Notes: generated by a model not told the origin, from the sequence alone. A DNA stretch of 64,000 bases from Ensifer sp. Root278 (GCF_001429285.1 NZ_LMJJ01000023.1:195041-259040), one strand, 5' to 3'. Counted from the stretch's first letter, positions 46,609 through 56,909 are shown. A program made the numbers and translations.

Positions 46609-47550
46609 ATGCACAAGATACTGACGATCGGCGAAATCCTCGTGGAGATCATCGCCACCGAAAAGGGCGACGGCTTCCGGCAGGCCACGCCGCTCATCGG
46701 CCCCTACCCCTCCGGCGCCCCGGCGATCTTCATCGACCAGGTCGGCAAACTCGGGCAGGCAGCCGCGATCATCTCGCGCGTCGGCGACGACGATTTCGGC
46801 CACGTCAATCTCGACCGCCTGAAGGCTGATGGCGTCGACATCTCCGGCATCGCGGTTGATCCGCTCGGCACCACCGGCAGCGCCTTCGTGCGCTATCGCC
46901 CCGACGGCAGCCGCGCCTTCGTCTTCAATATCCGCCACAGCGCCTGCGGCGCGATCCGTCTCGATGACGCCGCGCGGGCATTGGTGCGCGGTTGCAGCCA
47001 TCTGCATGTGATGGGCTCGTCGCTCTACGCACCAAGCGTGGTGGAGAGCATTATCGCAGCGATCGAGATGATCAAGGCGGCCGGCGGCACGGTGTCCTTC
47101 GATCCGAACCTCAGGCCGGAAATCCTCGATAGCCCCGGCATGCGCGAGGCGCTGCGCGCGGTGCTTGCCAGGACAGACGTCTTCCTGCCGAGCGGGCAGG
47201 AGCTCTTCCTGTTCACCAAGGCGAAGACCGAGGCCGAGGCGGTTTCGGAACTGCTTGCCGCCGGCATCAAGGTGATCGTCGTCAAGCGCGGCGCTGAAGG
47301 CGCGAGCTATTTCGATCGGGAAATCACGCTCTCGCATCCCGGCTTTCCGGCCGAAGAGGTCGATCCGACCGGCGCCGGAGACTGCTTCGGCGCGACCTTC
47401 GTCACCTTCTGGCTGAACGGAGCGGCACCCGCAGAAGCGCTGGAATTCGCCAACGCCTCGGGCGCACGCGCCGTCATGATCTCCGGCCCGATGGAAGGCG
47501 CCTCGACGCGCGCCGATCTCGAAACCTTCATCTACGCGCGAAAGGGCTGA
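46609..47550 (+). CDS. PfkB-family sugar kinase, probable D-tagatose 6-kinase
   Basis: The 313-residue kinase has the PfkB N-terminal GEILVEIIATEKG region, the IIFDQ-like binding segment FIDQVGKLGQAAAIISRVGDD, and the C-terminal signature DPTGAGDCFGATFVTFWL with the catalytic Asp in GAGD. In Agrobacterium a PF00294 kinase next to a CUT2 importer and a GatZ-type protein phosphorylates D-tagatose at C6; the same gene set here supports that assignment. Ribokinase-like activity on another ketohexose cannot be excluded. Confidence 0.8.
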   Translation: MHKILTIGEILVEIIATEKGDGFRQATPLIGPYPSGAPAIFIDQVGKLGQAAAIISRVGDDDFGHVNLDRLKADGVDISGIAVDPLGTTGSAFVRYRPDGSRAFVFNIRHSACGAIRLDDAARALVRGCSHLHVMGSSLYAPSVVESIIAAIEMIKAAGGTVSFDPNLRPEILDSPGMREALRAVLARTDVFLPSGQELFLFTKAKTEAEAVSELLAAGIKVIVVKRGAEGASYFDREITLSHPGFPAEEVDPTGAGDCFGATFVTFWLNGAAPAEALEFANASGARAVMISGPMEGASTRADLETFIYARKG

Positions 47551-47553
47551 CCC

Positions 47554-48834
47554 ATGCAACCGAACCTGCTGATCGACATCGCCCGCTGGAACGAACGCCC
47601 CGGCCCGCGCGGCATTCCCTCCGTCTGCTCCGCCCACCCGCTGGTGATCGAGGCCGCGATGCTGCGTGCGCTACAGGAAGACGCCGCCCTGCTGATTGAG
47701 GCGACCTGCAACCAGGTCAATCAGGACGGCGGCTATACCGGCATGACGCCCGCCGATTTCACCCGTTTCGTCGCCGGCATCGCCGACCGCGTCTCCTTCC
47801 CGAAGGAGAGGATCATCCTCGGCGGCGACCACCTTGGCCCAAACCCGTGGAAACATCTGCCAGCGGAAGGCGCCATGGCCAAGGCCGTGACGATGATCGA
47901 GGCCTATGCGCGGGCCGGCTTCACCAAGCTGCATCTCGATACAAGCATGGGCTGCGCCGGCGAACCGGTGGCGCTTCCAGATGCCGTGACGGCGGAACGC
48001 GCTGCGCGGCTTGCCGCCGCCGCCGAGGCCGCCATTTCCGGCCAAGAGGGGGTCGCTCCCGTCTATATCATCGGCACAGAAGTCCCGGTTCCGGGCGGCG
48101 CACTCGAAGAGCTGGATACGCTGGAGGTCACGGCGCCCGAGGCGGCAATCGAGACGGTTGGCGTCCATCGCCAGGCCTTCGAAGCGGCGGGCGCCGCTAA
48201 CGCTTTCAAGCGTGTGGTCGGCGCCGTCGTCCAGCCGGGCGTCGAGTTCGGCAACGAGAACGTCATCGCCTATGACAGGCAGAAGGCGGCAAAGCTTAGC
48301 GCCAGCCTGAGGCAGCTGGATGGCATCGTCTTCGAGGCGCATTCCACCGACTATCAGACGCCGGAGGCATTGCGCGATCTCGTCTCCGATGGCTTTGCCA
48401 TCCTCAAGGTCGGCCCCGGCCTTACCTTCGCGCTGCGCGAGGCGCTCTACGGCCTCGACCAGATCGCTACCTTCCTCTTCCCCGAGGCACGCAAGCAGAC
48501 ACTGGCATCGGTCACCGAGATGGTCATGCGCGAGGAACCGGCGAACTGGGGCAAGTATTACCACGGCTCGCCGGAAGCCCAACGGCTGCAGCGGCATTTC
48601 TCCTACAGCGACCGCATCCGCTATTACTGGCCGCACCCGAAGGTTGCTGCAGCGGTGGAAGAACTTCTGTCGCTGCTTGAAGGCGTCAACATCCCGGAAA
48701 CTCTGATCAGCCAGTATCTTCCGGGCAGTTACGAGCGCGTGCGTGACGGCGAAGTTGCCGCCAAGGCAAAATCACTGGCACTTGCCGCGGTCGACCGGGT
48801 TCTCGAGGATTATTTTTTGGCCTGCCGAGCTTAG
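47554..48834 (+). CDS. GatZ/KbaZ-type protein, probable D-tagatose-6-phosphate 4-epimerase
   Basis: The 426-residue protein belongs to the PF08013 family: SVCSAHPLVIEAAMLRAL, EATCNQVNQDGGYTGMTPADF, ILGGDHLGPNPWKHLPAE, KLHLDTSMGCAG. GatZ was described as a non-catalytic partner of tagatose-bisphosphate aldolase, but a PF08013 protein in Agrobacterium epimerises D-tagatose-6-phosphate to D-fructose-6-phosphate. No GatY/KbaY aldolase gene is present here, while a PfkB kinase is, which favours the epimerase role. It begins 3 bases after the kinase stop. Confidence 0.82.
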   Translation: MQPNLLIDIARWNERPGPRGIPSVCSAHPLVIEAAMLRALQEDAALLIEATCNQVNQDGGYTGMTPADFTRFVAGIADRVSFPKERIILGGDHLGPNPWKHLPAEGAMAKAVTMIEAYARAGFTKLHLDTSMGCAGEPVALPDAVTAERAARLAAAAEAAISGQEGVAPVYIIGTEVPVPGGALEELDTLEVTAPEAAIETVGVHRQAFEAAGAANAFKRVVGAVVQPGVEFGNENVIAYDRQKAAKLSASLRQLDGIVFEAHSTDYQTPEALRDLVSDGFAILKVGPGLTFALREALYGLDQIATFLFPEARKQTLASVTEMVMREEPANWGKYYHGSPEAQRLQRHFSYSDRIRYYWPHPKVAAAVEELLSLLEGVNIPETLISQYLPGSYERVRDGEVAAKAKSLALAAVDRVLEDYFLACRA

Positions 48835-48934
48835 CGGCAGGTCATGCATTCGGTAAATATTTCCGAGCCGGTACTGCCTATCCCCTCAAAATGAACCTAT
48901 AAACGAAATCAAAACAATATGGGGTACAGCAACG

Positions 48935-49972
48935 GTGGACAGACAGATCAAGACGATGGAGGATTTTTCGGAGTTCGTCGGTTTGTCGCGCCCCACGGTC
49001 TCCAAATACTTCAATGATCCGGGCTCTGTTCGGAAGAAGACCCGCGATGCTATCGAGGCGGCGATCAAGCAGTCGGGCTTTCGCCCGAACATCTTCGCCG
49101 TCAACCTCAACCGCCGCCGCACCAACATCCTCGGCGTCATCGTCCCGAACTCGACCGACCCCTTCTACATGGCGCTGACGCGCCGGATCGAGCACATCGC
49201 CAACCAGGCGGGTTTCCTCGCCTTCGTGCTCTCCTCCGATGGGCGGCCGGAGATGGAAGAGCGGGCGATCGAGACCTTCAAGTCGATGAACGTCGCCGGT
49301 GCGATCATCGCACCGCTCGGTGTGCAGTCGCATCACAAGACCCTGACGGCGCTCGGCGAAAGCATTCCCCTGATCTACGTGGACTCGCCGCTCGACGACA
49401 GCTCCTCCTTCGTCGGCACCGACAACCGCCAGAGCTTCCGCCTGATGGTCGATTATCTCTGCCGCTCGGGAAGCCCCCCCTGCTATTTCGGCATGCCGCC
49501 GGTCAACAACAACGCGATCGCCCGGCGCGACGCCTATCTGGAAGCGATGCAGCAGTTGAAGATGGAGCCGGCGCTGGTCGAGACCACGCCGAACGCCTCC
49601 TGGGATTTTGAAAAATTCGGCTTCGACGAAACGCTGCGCATCCTCGGCGCCGGCGGCTTCCCGACGCAGACGGTGCTCTGCGCCAACGACCGCGTCGCCT
49701 TCGGCGTCATCGCCGCCGCCTTTCAGTCGGGCCTCAAGGTCGGACGCGAGGCGGACGCCGATATCCGTGTCGCCGGCCACGACGATCATCCGCTGTCGCG
49801 CTACACCTGCCCGCCGCTGACGACGGTGGCGCAGAACTACAACGAGATCGGCCGACTGGCGATCGAACTCTTGTTGTTCAAGCTCGGGGAAAGCTCCGAC
49901 GACGGCGGTGCCTTCCCCGAGGATGAGCGCATTCTGCTCAGCGCCGAGATCATGCTGCGCGGTTCGGCCTAG
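48935..49972 (+). CDS. LacI-family regulator of the tagatose operon
   Basis: The 345-residue protein has a LacI DNA-binding domain (TMEDFSEFVGLSRPTVSKYFNDPGSVRKKTR, within residues 7-38), the LNRRRTNILGVIVPNSTDPFY hinge-to-core transition, and ligand-domain VLCANDRVAFGVI. The start is GTG at 48935; an ATG 7 codons later has no ribosome site. It lies 100 bases after the epimerase gene on the same strand and probably represses the operon until the sugar appears. A GTAAATatTTCC near-palindrome (48852) lies in the gap before it. Confidence 0.86.
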   Translation: MDRQIKTMEDFSEFVGLSRPTVSKYFNDPGSVRKKTRDAIEAAIKQSGFRPNIFAVNLNRRRTNILGVIVPNSTDPFYMALTRRIEHIANQAGFLAFVLSSDGRPEMEERAIETFKSMNVAGAIIAPLGVQSHHKTLTALGESIPLIYVDSPLDDSSSFVGTDNRQSFRLMVDYLCRSGSPPCYFGMPPVNNNAIARRDAYLEAMQQLKMEPALVETTPNASWDFEKFGFDETLRILGAGGFPTQTVLCANDRVAFGVIAAAFQSGLKVGREADADIRVAGHDDHPLSRYTCPPLTTVAQNYNEIGRLAIELLLFKLGESSDDGGAFPEDERILLSAEIMLRGSA

Positions 49973-50057
49973 GCAGATCCAGAGGATACGAGGGGGCGTC
50001 CGCCTGGAATTGCTCCGCCTTCGACAATCCGGGCCGAACCGGTAGCCTATGCGCAGA

Positions 50058-50675
50058 TCAGGACCGACGCGCGAGTGACAGGATCTGATCGGTCGTCAGG
50101 ATGTCGCCGAAGGTATCGTCGATCGTCGCCAGCGACGCGCGATGCAGCACGGCATGTGGAACGACGTCGCCGTCGTTAGTGTCGAGGTCGCGCGTGGCAC
50201 AGGCATCCGCTGCAACGATCACGTTGAAGCCGAGCGGCACGGCGTCCCGCGCGGCGCCGGCAACGCAGGCATGGGTCATCAGCCCGGTGATGATGAGCGT
50301 ATCGATCCCGGTTTTCTTCAGCTGCTCGCCGAGGTCGGTGCTGGCAAACACACTCACCGACGACTTTCGGACCACGGAATGGTTGGCTGCCGGCCGGATG
50401 TCGCGGTGAAAGTCAGAGGTCGCACTGTCTTCGGCAAACACCGGGCTGCCGGCCGGCGTCACGTGCTTGACGTGGTAGACCTTCATGCCCTCGGTGTCGG
50501 CGCGTTCGATCAGCCTCTTGGCATTGGCGAGCGCCTTTTCCCCATCCGGGATCGGCATGCGGCCCGTAAAGTATTCGTTCTGGAAATCGATCACCAACAG
50601 GGCTGTCTTGCGGGGATCGAGGCTAGCAGGAGCAGCCGCACCGGCGATGGTTCGGATGGTCGGGTGTTGTGTCAT
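50058..50675 (-). CDS. Isochorismatase-family cysteine hydrolase
   Basis: The 205-residue enzyme has the cysteine-hydrolase triad: Asp in LLVIDFQNEYF, Lys in HSVVRKSSVSVF, and Cys in GLMTHACVAGAARDA, preceded by the usual cis-peptide region. Family members hydrolyse isochorismate, nicotinamide, or small N-carbamoyl compounds. Divergence from the GlxA-like regulator, with 122 bases between, makes it that regulator's probable target. Which substrate is unknown. The ATG at 50675 follows GGAGG-like sequence on the minus strand (AGGAACCTCC). Confidence 0.85.
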   Translation of the reverse strand: MTQHPTIRTIAGAAAPASLDPRKTALLVIDFQNEYFTGRMPIPDGEKALANAKRLIERADTEGMKVYHVKHVTPAGSPVFAEDSATSDFHRDIRPAANHSVVRKSSVSVFASTDLGEQLKKTGIDTLIITGLMTHACVAGAARDAVPLGFNVIVAADACATRDLDTNDGDVVPHAVLHRASLATIDDTFGDILTTDQILSLARRS

Positions 50676-50797
50676 GGAGGTTCCTTTCGCAATCTGACGC
50701 CGCGAAAGTCGCGAAAACGCCCATGTTGCGAAAGTGGCCTGAACGACAATATGTGATAGGTTCCGGCCAACTTCAGGCCCACCGGGTTTATACCGCA

Positions 50798-51769
50798 ATG
50801 CACACCGTCGCCATCGTCGCCTTCGAGGGCATCAGCCCGTTTCATCTGTCCGTTCCCTGCATCGTCTTCGGCGACGACCTGCTGAAGCTCGGCGTGCCGC
50901 GCTACCGACTGCTGATCGCCGGTGAAAAGACCGGATCTGTCCGCACCATGTCCGGCTTCAGCATCGAGGTGGAAGATGACCTCTCCAGTCTTGCGGAGGC
51001 GGACACGATCATCGTCCCGGCCTGGGATGACCCGAACACCCGTCCATCGGAAAACCTGCTGAACGCGCTACGCACTGCCCACATCAGGGGCGCCCGGCTT
51101 GTCGGCCTCTGTCTCGGCACCTTCGTGCTGGCAGAGGCAGGCCTGCTCAACGGGCGAGCAGCCTCGACGCACTGGGCCTGGGCCGATGAATTCGAGCGGA
51201 CCTATCCTCGGGTCGCCCTGAACCGCAACGCGCTCTACATCGACGAGGGCGATATCCTGACCTCGGCCGGCACCGCCGCCGCGATCGACTGCTGCCTGCA
51301 CATCGTGCGCAACGACCACGGCGCCGAGATCGCCAACCGCATCGCCCGCAGGCTGGTCATTGCACCGCATCGCCACGGAGACCAGGCGCAGTATATCGAG
51401 GCGCCCCTGCCCGCTCCGGGCAGCGGCGATCCGCTCAGCGCAACGATCGCCTGGGCGATCGAGCATCTCGATGAGCCGCTTTCGCTGGAACGGCTGGCGG
51501 ATCATGCCGGCATGAGCCTGCGCAGCTTCACCCGGCACTTCCGCAAGAAGACGGGAACGACCTTCACGCAATGGCTTCTTCAGCAGCGGCTCGCCGTCGC
51601 CCAACGCCTGCTTGAGACCGGCTCCTGTTCCGTCGATCACGTGGCGGAGATGGCCGGCTTCGGCTCGACCGTCTCGCTCCGACAGCACTTTACCCGCGCC
51701 TTCTCGATCTCGCCGGCGAGCTATCGCCGGCAGTTCCGAAACCGGCCGGCACTTGATATCGTCGCTTAG
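50798..51769 (+). CDS. GlxA-family regulator (DJ-1/PfpI domain plus AraC DNA-binding domain)
   Basis: The 323-residue protein has an N-terminal DJ-1/PfpI-like domain (HTVAIVAFEGISPFHLSVPCIVF, nucleophile-elbow Cys in VGLCLGTFVLAEAGLL) and a C-terminal AraC/XylS helix-turn-helix pair (LERLADHAGMSLRSFTRHFRKKTG, then VDHVAEMAGFGSTVSLRQHF). Such FtrA/GlxA proteins act as transcription activators of nearby catabolic genes. The start at 50798 matches family N-termini, although the ribosome site is weak. It diverges from the isochorismatase gene. Confidence 0.87.
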   Translation: MHTVAIVAFEGISPFHLSVPCIVFGDDLLKLGVPRYRLLIAGEKTGSVRTMSGFSIEVEDDLSSLAEADTIIVPAWDDPNTRPSENLLNALRTAHIRGARLVGLCLGTFVLAEAGLLNGRAASTHWAWADEFERTYPRVALNRNALYIDEGDILTSAGTAAAIDCCLHIVRNDHGAEIANRIARRLVIAPHRHGDQAQYIEAPLPAPGSGDPLSATIAWAIEHLDEPLSLERLADHAGMSLRSFTRHFRKKTGTTFTQWLLQQRLAVAQRLLETGSCSVDHVAEMAGFGSTVSLRQHFTRAFSISPASYRRQFRNRPALDIVA

Positions 51770-51797
51770 ATCCGCGCTCATCCAGGTGACCAACGAC

Positions 51798-52103
51798 ATG
51801 GCCCACGATCCACGACTACACTACGACCGCAAAGATCTTGAATTGGTTCAGGAAACCACCCCTGAAGGTTTTCGGGAGTGGGTTATTCAGAAGGTTGGTG
51901 GGCTCAAGAGTCTTCCACGAGATCTTGTTTACCGCCTCCCCGACCCGCGTGTGGAGCTCGCGCCCTTGCTGGATGCGATGATCGCGGGGGATTCCTTATG
52001 GCTGTGCCGCACCAAGAAAGTGGCGCCCCTCTACGGCAACGAGGGCATCGCCCTGGTTCGCGACGGCCGACCAATTATCTACTTGCGAGCGTATGACTAT
52101 TAA
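51798..52103 (+). CDS. Small uncharacterised protein
   Basis: The 101-residue product (MAHDPRLHYDRKDLELVQETTPEGFREWV...) has no signal peptide or membrane span and I do not recognise a family. It is acidic and basic in alternation, ends IIYLRAYDY, and its base composition is less GC-rich than neighbours. The ATG at 51798 lies 28 bases after the regulator stop, so it may be co-transcribed. A domain of about 90 residues with LAPLLDAMIAGDSLWLCRTKK may be its fold core. Function unknown. Confidence 0.6.
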   Translation: MAHDPRLHYDRKDLELVQETTPEGFREWVIQKVGGLKSLPRDLVYRLPDPRVELAPLLDAMIAGDSLWLCRTKKVAPLYGNEGIALVRDGRPIIYLRAYDY

Positions 52104-52131
52104 GCAGTCGGTTGAAGGCGCGGATATCGCT

Positions 52132-52150
52132 GGGAGCGGCAATGGCTCCC
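52132..52150. terminator. Hairpin between convergent small gene and MFS gene
   Basis: GGGAGC (52132-52137) pairs with GCTCCC (52145-52150) around a 7-base loop, 28 bases after the stop of the small gene and 14 bases before the convergent stop. Confidence 0.45.
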
Positions 52151-52164
52151 ATACGCAAGACTGA

Positions 52165-53388
52165 TTAAACAGGCATTCTTCGCGTCACCGAGTGCGCTCG
52201 TAGAAGAAAAGCCAGCAGAGGCACTGCGGCGGTTGAAACGCCGGCGGCGCAAAGGAAAAAGGCCGCATAGCCGAAGCGCTCGGCAATCCAGCCGGCTCCG
52301 AGACCGCCGGCCATGCCAACGAGGCTGTCCACGCATTGGAAAAGCGTGAAATCGACCCCCGCCTGGCGCGGATCGGCCCAGCCCATGAACTGGGCATAGA
52401 GCGCCACGAAGCCGATCGCCATGACGCCGGAAGAACTGGCGACCGCAAGGGTCATCACGAGCGGCGCCCCGACATAGGCGAAGGCGACAAGCATCGTGAC
52501 CTGCAAGAGCAGGGCGCCGATCAGTATCGTGGCAGCGCCGCACAGCCGCACGAGCAAGCCGCCGAACAACGCCCCGCCGAAACCGACGATCATGCTGCCA
52601 ACACCGTTCAGCACTCCGACCGAAGCAAGATCGAAGCCGTAATCGATGAGGAAAGGCCCGAGCATGGCGAGGCCCCATTTCTGCGCCGAGACATAGATCG
52701 CTGCGAGTAGCAGCCCCTTGCGCACCTCCGGTCGCCGCAGTGCGGCCTTGAGCGACGGCACATGGCTGCGCGTTGCGCTTGTCGGACGCGAACCCGGGCC
52801 AAACAGGAAGGGAAGGCCGAGCAAAAGCACGACGAGCGCCATCACCCAAACGGCAGGCGCCCAGCCGAACCAATCGACCAGAACCAGAAACAGCCCGGCG
52901 CCGATCGCTGAGCCGACATAGGAGCCGCCGACCTGGGCGGCATTGCCCCAGCCATGGTGTTCTTCGGCCAACGTCTCGACGGCAAAGCCGTCGCAGGCGA
53001 TGTCGACGGTCGAGGTGAAGAGCGCAATGAACACCAGGCAGGCGAGCACCGGAGCGAGCCGCTCCGGCCCGAGCAAGCCCAGCACCGCGAGCATCGTGGC
53101 AGAGAGTGCGCCGCCGGCAATCACGATGACAGCCGAGCGGTTGCGGCCAATCGCCGGCAGGCGGTAGCGTTCCACCTGCGGCGACCAGAGGAACTTCAGT
53201 GCCCAGGGCAGCACGGTCAGATAGACGAGGCCGATCTGGTCGAGCGGCAAACCTTGGGTTCTGAGCACCGCCGGCAGACCGAGCATCGTCAGCCCACCGA
53301 TCACGCTCTGCGCCACATAAAGCCCGCCGACCGCGAAGAAGATCGCGGCGGGCGACGGCCTTGTTGACGGCTTGGCATCGATCGCCAT
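52165..53388 (-). CDS. RhtX/FptX-type MFS siderophore transporter
   Basis: The 407-residue inner-membrane protein has about 12 spans and the RhtX/FptX opening: [37 protein letters not shown], then [17 protein letters not shown], which AmpG-related carriers share. RhtX imports the siderophore rhizobactin 1021 across the inner membrane without an ABC transporter. Its start overlaps the TonB receptor stop by one base (TGATG), so the two are coupled and likely act on the same siderophore. Confidence 0.85.
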   Translation of the reverse strand: MAIDAKPSTRPSPAAIFFAVGGLYVAQSVIGGLTMLGLPAVLRTQGLPLDQIGLVYLTVLPWALKFLWSPQVERYRLPAIGRNRSAVIVIAGGALSATMLAVLGLLGPERLAPVLACLVFIALFTSTVDIACDGFAVETLAEEHHGWGNAAQVGGSYVGSAIGAGLFLVLVDWFGWAPAVWVMALVVLLLGLPFLFGPGSRPTSATRSHVPSLKAALRRPEVRKGLLLAAIYVSAQKWGLAMLGPFLIDYGFDLASVGVLNGVGSMIVGFGGALFGGLLVRLCGAATILIGALLLQVTMLVAFAYVGAPLVMTLAVASSSGVMAIGFVALYAQFMGWADPRQAGVDFTLFQCVDSLVGMAGGLGAGWIAERFGYAAFFLCAAGVSTAAVPLLAFLLRAHSVTRRMPV

Positions 53389-55793
53389 CAGAAGCGATAG
53401 CGGACGCTGGCGACGACCTTGCGGCCTTCGTCGAAGTAGCAGAAGCCCGTGGTGCAGAGCTGCTCGACCTCGTTGAAGAGGTTGGTCGCGTTGAGCTGCA
53501 GCCGCACGCCCTCAAAGTTCGGATTGGCGGCGCCGAGATCGTAGCGGACCGAAGCGTCGACGAAGGTGCGCGCCTGGTTCTTCAGGATCGGCGTGTGGAC
53601 GTTGTCGCCGAAGCTCGATCCGACATAGCGCACGCCGGCACCGACGCCGAGCCCCTCGAGCACGCCGGATTGCACCTCGTAATCCGCCCAGAGCGAGAAC
53701 ATGTGGTAGGGCGAGGAGTTGAGCTGGTTGCCGAGCGTTTCCGATGTCAGCTTTGTGATCTCGACATCGTTGTAGGAATAGGAGGCGATGAAGTTCCAGC
53801 CATTGTCGAGCGAAGCGGTGCCTTCCAGTTCGAAGCCACGCGACTTGAGGTCGAGCTGGCGCAGGAGGTTCAGGCCCGAGGACGTTTCGTAGACGGTGGC
53901 GTTTTCCTGGTCGATGTTGAAGACTGCGGCGGTGATCGTCGCGTTCTGGCCGGGGATCTCGTATTTGACGCCCGCTTCCCATTGCTTGCCGAGCGTCGGC
54001 ATGGCCGGCGTATCGGTGCCGCCGAGATTGATGATCACGCCGGGATTGGAAACGAAGGCGGTGCCGTAGCTGACATAGGGCATCATGCCGTTTGGCAGGA
54101 CATAGCCAAGCGCGGCGCGCGCCGTCGTTTCGCTGTCGTTCCGGTCAAAGGGTGAGCCGTCGACCGAATACTTGTTGTCTACCCAATCGTGACGAACGCC
54201 CGCCGTCAGGCGCCAGGCGTCATATTCGATCTGGTCCTGGAGATAGATGCCGATGCCGCTTTGCGATTGCTTCTGGGTGGAGGTCAGCTTCGGCACATAG
54301 GTGAAATCGTCGGTGAAGAGGTCCGGCCCGCTGCCCTGCTGCGAGGTATATTTCATGTAGCTGTAGTCGATACCGGCAATGAGCTGGTGTGCTGCGGCGC
54401 CGGTGTCGAAGTCGAACTTCAGGTAGGTGTCGCTGGCAACGCCGGTATTGTCCTCGACGGTGAGGCCCGGATACTTGGCGAACACCCATTCCTGCTGCGT
54501 CGAGATGTCGGAGTAGCGCAGCTTGTGAAAGAGCGTGACGTTGTCTGAGAGCTCATGTTCGAGCTCATAACCGATACGCGCCTGCTTCTGGGTGAAATCG
54601 TTGAAGCGGGCGTCGCCACCATAGGTCGGGATCGCGCCGATCGACTTGCCGTCCGGCCCGTAGCGGTTGAGATAGCCCCAGGTGCCACCGGTCGTCGAAT
54701 CCATGTATTCGCCGAGCAGCGTGAACTTGGTGCCCTCGTCCGGCTGCCAGGTGAAGGCGGGCGCGATGAACAGACGATCGTCCTTGACCGCCTCGATTTC
54801 GGTGCGCCCGTCACGCGCAAGGCCGGTCATGCGATAGAGCATCGTGCCTTCGTCATCGAGCGGCCCGGAAACATCGAAGGCGCCCTGCACCCGACCGTAG
54901 GAGCCGTACTGGACTTCGACTTCGCGCAGCGGATCGCTGGTCGGCCGCTTCGAAACGATGTCGACGATGCCGCCGGAGCTGCTGGCGCCGTAGATGGAGG
55001 CCGCCGGGCCGCGCAGGATGGCGATCGCCTCGACGCCATAGGGCTCCAGCCGGAAGAGGCCGTTCGGGCTCGCAATCTGGCGCAGGCCGTCGCGGAAGAT
55101 GCCGGTCAGCGTCAGGTCGATGCCGCGGACCTTGAAGGCGTCGAAGCGCGGTTCGGCGCCGTACTGGCCAACGCGGGCGCCGGGCGTATAGTTCAACGCC
55201 TCCTGCAGGTTCTGAGGCTTCAGGTCCTGCAACTGCTTCTGGCTGATCACCGACATCGACTGCGGCGTCTGCATGACCGGCGTATCGGTCTTGGTGGCGA
55301 CGCGCGCCGATTTCGCGACATAACCGTCGGTCTCGACAATACCCTCAGCACCGGTCCGCTCACCGGTCGCGGTGATTTTTTCGAGTTGTGTCGCGCCATC
55401 CTTGACGACGGCGCCGGTGGTGATCGTTGCATCCGACGGATCGAAGATCTGCACGGTCTTCTCACCGACGAAGCGATAGCGAAGGCCGGTTCCTTCCAGA
55501 AGCGATGCAACGGCCGCTTCCGTCGCCAGCGTGCCGCTGACGCCGCTGGTGGTCTTTCCGCTCGTCAGCGTGCTCGGATAAAGAAGGCGCAGGTCGGCCT
55601 GCTGGCCAAGTTTCAGGATGCCCGCTTCGAGGGATCCCGCGGGAACGGCGAACGCCTTCGGCGCAATGACCGCGGCCAGTGCCGTTGTCGCCTGTGCCTG
55701 AACTGCCGTCGCGCAGGCGATGAAAGAAACGCCGGCAAGCGCCAGGCGTGTGAAAGAATGGCGTCGTGATCCGCGACCCTGCATAATTCTCAT
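53388..55793 (-). CDS. TonB-dependent siderophore receptor with an STN signalling domain
   Basis: The 801-residue outer-membrane receptor has a signal peptide (to about residue 33), an STN domain (about 45-115: [27 protein letters not shown]), a plug ([52 protein letters not shown]) and a 22-strand barrel ending [15 protein letters not shown]. The STN domain is found in transducers that signal through FecR-type anti-sigma factors. The ATG at 55793 is chosen over a TTG upstream. Ferric hydroxamate or pyochelin-like siderophores are plausible ligands. Confidence 0.92.
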   Translation of the reverse strand: MRIMQGRGSRRHSFTRLALAGVSFIACATAVQAQATTALAAVIAPKAFAVPAGSLEAGILKLGQQADLRLLYPSTLTSGKTTSGVSGTLATEAAVASLLEGTGLRYRFVGEKTVQIFDPSDATITTGAVVKDGATQLEKITATGERTGAEGIVETDGYVAKSARVATKTDTPVMQTPQSMSVISQKQLQDLKPQNLQEALNYTPGARVGQYGAEPRFDAFKVRGIDLTLTGIFRDGLRQIASPNGLFRLEPYGVEAIAILRGPAASIYGASSSGGIVDIVSKRPTSDPLREVEVQYGSYGRVQGAFDVSGPLDDEGTMLYRMTGLARDGRTEIEAVKDDRLFIAPAFTWQPDEGTKFTLLGEYMDSTTGGTWGYLNRYGPDGKSIGAIPTYGGDARFNDFTQKQARIGYELEHELSDNVTLFHKLRYSDISTQQEWVFAKYPGLTVEDNTGVASDTYLKFDFDTGAAAHQLIAGIDYSYMKYTSQQGSGPDLFTDDFTYVPKLTSTQKQSQSGIGIYLQDQIEYDAWRLTAGVRHDWVDNKYSVDGSPFDRNDSETTARAALGYVLPNGMMPYVSYGTAFVSNPGVIINLGGTDTPAMPTLGKQWEAGVKYEIPGQNATITAAVFNIDQENATVYETSSGLNLLRQLDLKSRGFELEGTASLDNGWNFIASYSYNDVEITKLTSETLGNQLNSSPYHMFSLWADYEVQSGVLEGLGVGAGVRYVGSSFGDNVHTPILKNQARTFVDASVRYDLGAANPNFEGVRLQLNATNLFNEVEQLCTTGFCYFDEGRKVVASVRYRF

Positions 55794-55958
55794 CCGAGAT
55801 CCCCTACTCAACTCCTGGGCAGGCTGCCTCGATCCATGTGCAGCGCCGCCACTTCTGAATAAGAGTTCGGGGAACGCGATCTCCTGACGTCACCGGACGA
55901 TTTTTTTGAGCGATGAATATGGCCAGGCCTGGAGCGGCCTTGCCTGCTTGGGTTTTTC

Positions 55959-56909
55959 CTAGCGCGACTGAACGACGACCATCAGGCCCGAAATCCGCAT
56001 GACACGCAGCGGCAAACTGGCTTCCAGAACCTGCAGGGCAGCGTCGGTGTCGTGCAGATCGAAGATACCGGAGACTTCGAGACCGCCCGCCGCCTCGTCG
56101 AGCAGCAGGATTCGGCCGTGACGGTAGCGCTCGAGGGTCGCCAGGACGTCGCGCAGCGGGCGGCGCGAAAAGACGAGCTTGCCGTCGCGCCACGCCGTCC
56201 CGGCCGCGACATCCGTCTTCGACAGGGACAGGCGTCCCTGTTTGTCGATCGTTGCCACCTCGCCCGCACCCAGGATCGCTTTCTGGCCGGCCGCCGCGAC
56301 CTCAACGCGGCCCTCCTCCACCTGGACGCCGGCGGCTCGTTCTGCACCGGCCGTGCCTACGGAGTACCGGGTCCCCAATGCCATCGCGCTCAGCGCCCCA
56401 TCTTCGACCACAAACGGCCGAAGCGGGTTCCTCGCAACGGCAAAGAATGCTTCGCCGCGCAGGAGCCGCACCTTTCTGCGGCCCTGCTCGTAGCGAACCA
56501 CGAGGGCCGTGTCGGTGTTCATGTCGACTTCGGTCCCGTCCTCCAGGGTGATCCGCCTGATTTCACCGACGCCGGTGTAAAAGTCGGCACGCCAGCGGTC
56601 GCCGTAGGGCGTCGCGAGCGAGAGCATGGCAAGACCCGCTGCAAGACAGAGCCCGACGAAACCGCCGACCCGACGGCGGCGTTGGGCGCGCAATTCACCG
56701 AGGCGCTCGCTTGGGATCGGCACGTCTCCGAGATCGCTCCAGAGCGCCCGCAATTCTTCATAGGCCATCCGGTGATCGGGATGTGCGGAAACCCAGAGCT
56801 CGAACGCCGCACGGTCGGCGGCCGTCGCGTCGTCGGACTGCAACTTCGCAACCCACGTCGCCGCCGCTTCCAGAGTGCTGTCATCGATGGTCTGGCGATT
56901 GCCGTTCAT
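55959..56909 (-). CDS. FecR-type anti-sigma factor / signal transducer
   Basis: The 316-residue protein has an N-terminal cytoplasmic anti-sigma domain (ATWVAKLQSDDATAADRAAFELWVSAHPDHRMAYEEL, residues 12-52), a single span (VGGFVGLCLAAGLAMLSLA, about 80-99), a periplasmic FecR domain (VGEIRRITLEDGTEVDMNTDTAL; LRLLRGEAFFAV) and a C-terminal STN-like part (GGLEVSGIFDLHDTDAALQVLEASLPLRV). It senses the ligand-loaded receptor and releases the sigma factor. Gene order sigma-FecR-receptor is standard. Confidence 0.9.
   Translation of the reverse strand: MNGNRQTIDDSTLEAAATWVAKLQSDDATAADRAAFELWVSAHPDHRMAYEELRALWSDLGDVPIPSERLGELRAQRRRRVGGFVGLCLAAGLAMLSLATPYGDRWRADFYTGVGEIRRITLEDGTEVDMNTDTALVVRYEQGRRKVRLLRGEAFFAVARNPLRPFVVEDGALSAMALGTRYSVGTAGAERAAGVQVEEGRVEVAAAGQKAILGAGEVATIDKQGRLSLSKTDVAAGTAWRDGKLVFSRRPLRDVLATLERYRHGRILLLDEAAGGLEVSGIFDLHDTDAALQVLEASLPLRVMRISGLMVVVQSR

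Noticed and set aside
53361-55769. Long plus-strand frames opposite the TonB receptor gene
   Set aside because: The receptor gene on the minus strand has signal peptide, STN, plug and barrel; the opposite frames have no ribosome sites or motifs.
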